9,435 nucleotides of DNA from Candidatus Faecousia faecipullorum (GTDB taxonomy: Bacteria > Bacillota > Clostridia > Oscillospirales > Oscillospiraceae). The position numbers and the translations under genes are program-made. Under the pieces are notes generated by a model. That model saw only the letters and a list, made by a program, of their open reading frames with translations. It ran no database searches and was not told where the DNA came from. The stretch's first letter is position 1, and each line of letters opens with the position of its first letter. Of the stretch, positions 8,037 through 9,435 are shown piece after piece. The DNA lies in assembly GCA_018710805.1 (NCBI GenBank), contig DVJG01000106.1:1-9435 (forward strand). The letters run 5' to 3'.

Positions 8037-8077
8037 ATAATGAACTCCTTTCCGTAGAGCCGGAAACGTGAGTTCAT
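8021..8077 (-). CDS. Possible 18-codon leader ORF overlapping the int start
   Basis: ATG at 8077 opens an 18-residue frame (MNSRFRLYGKEFIIWAKT) ending at TAA 8023-8021, out of frame with int and overlapping its first codons by 16 bases. It begins only a few bases after the predicted int transcription start and has no clear Shine-Dalgarno, so it would be translated weakly or as a near-leaderless ORF. Its interest is positional: a ribosome on it passes through the hairpin that hides the int ribosome site. It may be coincidental. Confidence 0.2.
   Translation of the reverse strand: MNSRFRLYGKEFIIWAKT
8041..8076 (-). promoter_or_regulatory. Hairpin sequestering the int Shine-Dalgarno
   Basis: On the minus strand TGAACTC (8076-8070) pairs with GAGTTCA (8047-8041), and inside it TTTCCG (8066-8061) pairs with CGGAAA (8054-8049), leaving a 6-base loop and a 3-by-1 internal loop. 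The right arm contains the int ribosome site AAGGAG (8050-8045), so nearly all of it is base-paired, and the ATG follows 4 bases after the stem. There is no U-tract after the stem, so it is not a terminator. The expected effect is low or conditional translation of int. The pairing is seen directly; the regulatory role is inferred. Confidence 0.65.
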
Positions 8078-8088
8078 CACGACACTCT

Positions 8089-8117
8089 ACTCTAACATAA
8101 AAACGAATTTATTTCAA
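8089..8117 (-). promoter_or_regulatory. Candidate promoter for int
   Basis: On the minus strand TTGAAA (8117-8112), a 17-base spacer and TAGAGT (8094-8089) make a reasonable sigma-A promoter with a weak -10. The spacer is A/T-rich. The predicted start is near 8082, so the 5' leader of about 46 bases would be little more than the hairpin that hides the int ribosome site. The -35 lies in one of two ATTTCAAT direct repeats spaced 10 bases apart (8111-8118, 8121-8128). Confidence 0.5.
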
Positions 8118-8132
8118 TAGATTTCAATGTTT

Positions 8133-8168
8133 TTGGTGCGCACCAATGGATGAAATTGGTGCGCACCA
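8133..8168. repeat. Paired GGTGCGCACC palindromes upstream of the int promoter
   Basis: TTGGTGCGCACCAA (8133-8146) is a perfect 14-bp palindrome, and TGGTGCGCACCA (8157-8168) is a perfect 12-bp palindrome preceded by T, making 13-bp direct copies at 8133-8145 and 8156-8168. The centres are 23 bp apart, close to two helical turns. They lie 16 bases upstream of the predicted int -35 and 18 bases past the xis stop. They look like paired operator or recombinase-binding sites. The same GGTGCG half-site forms the tandem repeats at the integrase end of the element. Confidence 0.7.
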
Positions 8169-8186
8169 GTACGAATCACTCTATAA

Positions 8187-8402
8187 TCAAATCGCAACTC
8201 TACTTTCGATAAACTCCTCAAAAGCCTTGCGTTTTACCAATTTTTTAGTACCAACATACAGAAAAAAGGGGCAGTTGGGTTGTTTCAGCATCTCGTCAAT
8301 CTTGTTGATTCCGATGTTGCTGTATTCGGCTGCTTCACGAATGGAGAGCAGCATTTTACGGTCGATAGGCAGGATCGTTGCCTGCTGGTTCTGATTCATC
8401 AT
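8187..8402 (-). CDS. xis: Excisionase, Tn916 Xis-like
   Basis: Small basic protein of 71 residues with the winged-helix excisionase pattern of Tn916 Xis: LLSIREAAEYSNIGINKIDEML (about 18-39, recognition helix region) followed by the wing GTKKLVKRKAFEEFIE (51-66). Xis proteins bind and bend DNA at the element ends, steering Int towards excision. It sits directly upstream of int, as in Tn916-family elements. Two adjacent ATG codons occur (8402, 8399); the first is taken, with AAAGGA about 12 bases upstream, a rather long spacing that suggests modest translation. It starts 21 bases after the preceding small gene, so it is probably co-transcribed with mobC. The family call is by recognition of pattern, length and context. 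Confidence 0.85.
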   Translation of the reverse strand: MMNQNQQATILPIDRKMLLSIREAAEYSNIGINKIDEMLKQPNCPFFLYVGTKKLVKRKAFEEFIESRVAI

Positions 8403-8423
8403 AGGCAGAATTTTTCCTTTCTT

Positions 8424-8780
8424 TTAGTGTTCCATGTCATGCCCACGGCGGTGGACGGACTGTTTGTGTTCCTGTGTTTCCTTTCCTCTACTGAGGACAA
8501 CATCAAGAAAAGCCCGAACCCTTTCAGATGCGATTTCCAGTGCATCCAGATAGGGCTGGGCTTTCTTCTTTAGCTCTTGATATTTTTTCTTACTTCGACT
8601 GACCTGTGTGATGGTCTCCTTTACGGTTCCCCGGAGGGCTTCATCCTTACATCGCTTCGACCAAAGGATCTGTTTGCAGTTGTAGACGCACTTGCGGCAC
8701 AAGGCGTTATAGGCGATGCGGCTCCGGTCATTCAGAAAGAACGCCCATTCTTCTTTTCTTTTTTTACTCATACGCGGCAT
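8424..8780 (-). CDS. Small basic protein with N-terminal Cys cluster, element-associated
   Basis: A 118-residue lysine/arginine-rich protein of unknown function. The N-terminus (MPRMSKKRKEEWAFFLNDRSRIAYNALCRK in part) leads to a cysteine cluster at 28, 31, 35 and 44 (C-x2-C-x3-C-x8-C) that could bind zinc. A long charged helical stretch (about 53-100, SRSKKKYQELKKKAQPYLDALEIASERVRAFLDVV) may be a coiled coil, and the tail is His-rich (HRRGHDMEH). I have an impression of similar short proteins beside mobC in clostridial elements, but cannot verify it. AGGAGG stands 5 bases before the ATG at 8780, a very strong site, and the gene lies 15 bases after mobC and 21 before xis. It is therefore likely part of the mobilisation/excision operon, perhaps as a small DNA- or relaxosome-binding regulator. 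That role is inferred from context only. Confidence 0.75.
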   Translation of the reverse strand: MPRMSKKRKEEWAFFLNDRSRIAYNALCRKCVYNCKQILWSKRCKDEALRGTVKETITQVSRSKKKYQELKKKAQPYLDALEIASERVRAFLDVVLSRGKETQEHKQSVHRRGHDMEH

Positions 8781-8795
8781 AGCGGCCTCCTGTGC

Positions 8796-9125
8796 TTATA
8801 ATTCCTTTCGCTGGGTCTCTTTGAGTAGCGACCAGATTTCGGCCTGCCGTTCTTTTAGCTCCGCGACATCCTCAGCGTAGAGACTCCCGGTGCTGTTGAT
8901 GCGGCGGCAAATCTGGTTGATATTGCTGGCAGCCCGGCTGACGGCTGCGGCCAGTTTCTTCTGCTGGGTGTAATCCACCTTGATGATGTAACCGTCAATC
9001 GCCATCTTGCGGAGATATGCACCCATGTTCCTGGTGCCGAGCTGCGCCATCTTGTTTTGGATGAGCCGCCGCTCCTGCTCGGTGACGCAGAACTCGATGC
9101 GGATCGGTCTTGTGCGTTCAGCCAT
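8796..9125 (-). CDS. mobC: Relaxosome accessory protein MobC
   Basis: A 109-residue MobC-family protein. Such proteins bind near oriT, help melt the nick region and recruit the relaxase for conjugative transfer. The N-terminal half fits a ribbon-helix-helix fold: strand PIRIEFCVTEQE (7-18), then helices with GTRNMGAYLRKMAIDG (30-45). The C-terminal half has the typical MobC segment AVSRAASNINQICRRINSTG (61-80), followed by a charged helix (KERQAEIWSLLKE). The start at 9125 follows AAGGAGG with about 10-base spacing. It is the first gene of the visible element operon, and the repeat array runs straight into its leader, so those repeats are candidate binding sites. A relaxase gene, often next to mobC, is not seen downstream and would have to lie beyond the right edge. 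Confidence 0.88.
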   Translation of the reverse strand: MAERTRPIRIEFCVTEQERRLIQNKMAQLGTRNMGAYLRKMAIDGYIIKVDYTQQKKLAAAVSRAASNINQICRRINSTGSLYAEDVAELKERQAEIWSLLKETQRKEL

Positions 9126-9147
9126 TGGATATTCGCCTCCTTCAAAC

Positions 9148-9360
9148 TACAACGGACAATTTTTTGCAGATTGGGGGGACACTCGAAAAAATATCCCCTT
9201 TCATATTTCAACGGACAGTTTCGGGCAAAAACTTGGCACCTGCTCAGAAAAAATATCCTTTCACTTTACAACGGACAATATTTTGTGGATTGGGGGGGAT
9301 CTCTCAAAAATTCTTTTCACTTTACAACGGACATTTTCTCGGAGAAAAACAGGGGTCCGA
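9148..9360 (-). repeat. Iteron-like array of four ~58-base repeats upstream of mobC (candidate oriT or control region)
   Basis: CAACGGACA occurs four times in the same orientation: 9150-9158, 9209-9217, 9269-9277 and 9325-9333, with spacings of 59, 60 and 56. On the minus strand each reads TGTCCGTTG, usually continued as TAAAGTGAAA and a GGA/TATTTTTT segment. The two units at 9150 and 9269 also share a GATTGGGGGG spacer, while the 9209 unit has a different one. A short inverted repeat follows each core on the plus-strand side. The unit closest to the gene supplies the mobC ribosome site. Position next to mobC suggests relaxosome binding, oriT or autoregulation. Confidence 0.75.
9200..9228 (-). 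promoter_or_regulatory. Weak candidate promoter for mobC within the repeat array
   Basis: On the minus strand TTGCCC (9228-9223), a 17-base spacer and TATGAA (9205-9200) each match consensus at four of six positions. It would start transcription about 65-70 bases before the mobC ATG, inside the repeats, so a protein bound to the repeats could control it. The match is modest and could be chance in A/T-rich DNA. Confidence 0.25.
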
Positions 9361-9365
9361 TTGAA

Positions 9366-9412
9366 AAAAGTGAAAATAAAAATGCTCCCGGCTTTGGGGA
9401 AAGCGGAAGCAT
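9366..9412 (-). terminator. Rho-independent terminator of an unseen leftward gene
   Basis: ATGCTCCCGGCTTT (9382-9395) pairs with AAAGCGGAAGCAT (9400-9412), with one mismatch and one bulged base around a GGGG loop. On the minus strand it is followed by TTTTTATTTTCACTTTT. It should stop transcription coming from a gene right of the window, insulating the mobC repeat region. A further small inverted repeat (TCATAT 9412-9417 with ATATGA 9425-9430) lies next to it. No coding sequence is visible in 9126-9435. Confidence 0.7.
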
Positions 9413-9435
9413 CATATTCTGTGGATATGAGATTT

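Larger units (their letters stand above)
6801..9435 (-). mobile_element. Integrase end of an integrative conjugative or mobilizable element, partial
   Basis: Contiguous minus-strand genes mobC, a small Cys-cluster protein, a Tn916-like xis and a tyrosine int, with repeat arrays at both sides, form the recombination and mobilisation end of an integrated element. It abuts ychF. The integrase-proximal boundary must lie between the int stop (6849) and the ychF start (6756), or just inside ychF; 6801 is chosen only because the element-type repeats begin there. The other end, the relaxase and any conjugation or cargo genes are beyond the right edge. No duplicated attachment core can be identified without the other end. 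The module genes use more A/T-ending codons than the purine genes, in keeping with transfer. ICE versus mobilizable element cannot be decided here. Confidence 0.75.

Noticed and set aside
8855..9211. A 118-codon minus-strand frame overlapping mobC in another frame.
   Set aside because: mobC matches its family across the same DNA and has an AAGGAGG site; the alternative frame is Ser/Arg-rich low-complexity sequence typical of a shadow.
9148..9335. A CRISPR array, considered because of regularly spaced repeats.
   Set aside because: The shared core is only 9-11 bases, the intervening sequences share blocks with each other (GATTGGGGGG, AAAAAATATCC), spacing varies and no cas gene is present.
9110..9364. 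An 84-codon plus-strand open frame across the repeat array.
   Set aside because: Its apparent internal protein repeats simply translate the DNA repeats; there is no ribosome site and it overlaps the mobC start region.

Overview
The window reads as chromosomal DNA of a Firmicute of class Clostridia, probably a gut Oscillospirales relative. The clues are strong AGGAGG ribosome sites, G/C-rich third codon positions in the housekeeping genes, the adenylosuccinate lyase and synthetase variants seen, and a Tn916-type integration module. No rRNA, tRNA or taxonomic marker is present, so this placement is an inference. Every confidently called gene lies on the minus strand, so transcription runs right to left.

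Left and middle (about 270-5532): a four-gene purine operon, purC-purA-purB-guaA, with gaps of 27, 9 and 42 bases. It has a well-formed sigma-A promoter (5504-5532), a short leader with a small GC hairpin, and a strong intrinsic terminator after guaA (265-321). The enzymes cover SAICAR synthesis, both steps from IMP to AMP (purB also acts earlier in the pathway) and XMP to GMP, so the operon serves the end branches of purine synthesis. Left of the terminator, positions 1-201 hold open reading frames cut by the window edge whose strand cannot be settled.

Centre (5627-6756): ychF, a conserved ribosome-associated ATPase, followed directly by its own terminator.

Right (about 6801-9435): the integrase end of an integrative conjugative or mobilizable element, inserted directly upstream of ychF. 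In transcription order it carries a ~58-base-period repeat array, mobC (relaxosome accessory protein), a small Cys-cluster protein, a Tn916-like excisionase and a tyrosine integrase. A terminator at the far right (9366-9412) closes an unseen leftward gene. The relaxase and the other element end lie outside the window.

The most interesting signals are regulatory. (1) Four CAACGGACA repeats, each followed by a small inverted repeat, lead directly into mobC and are a candidate oriT or control region. (2) A GGTGCG/CGCACC motif forms two palindromes 23 bp apart just upstream of a predicted int promoter, and recurs as tandem 11-bp direct repeats at the element end beside ychF, where arm-type Int sites would be expected. 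(3) A 13-bp hairpin buries the int Shine-Dalgarno, and an 18-codon upstream ORF runs through that hairpin and overlaps the int start. (4) No terminator or promoter is visible between int and ychF. All functional readings of these are inferences.
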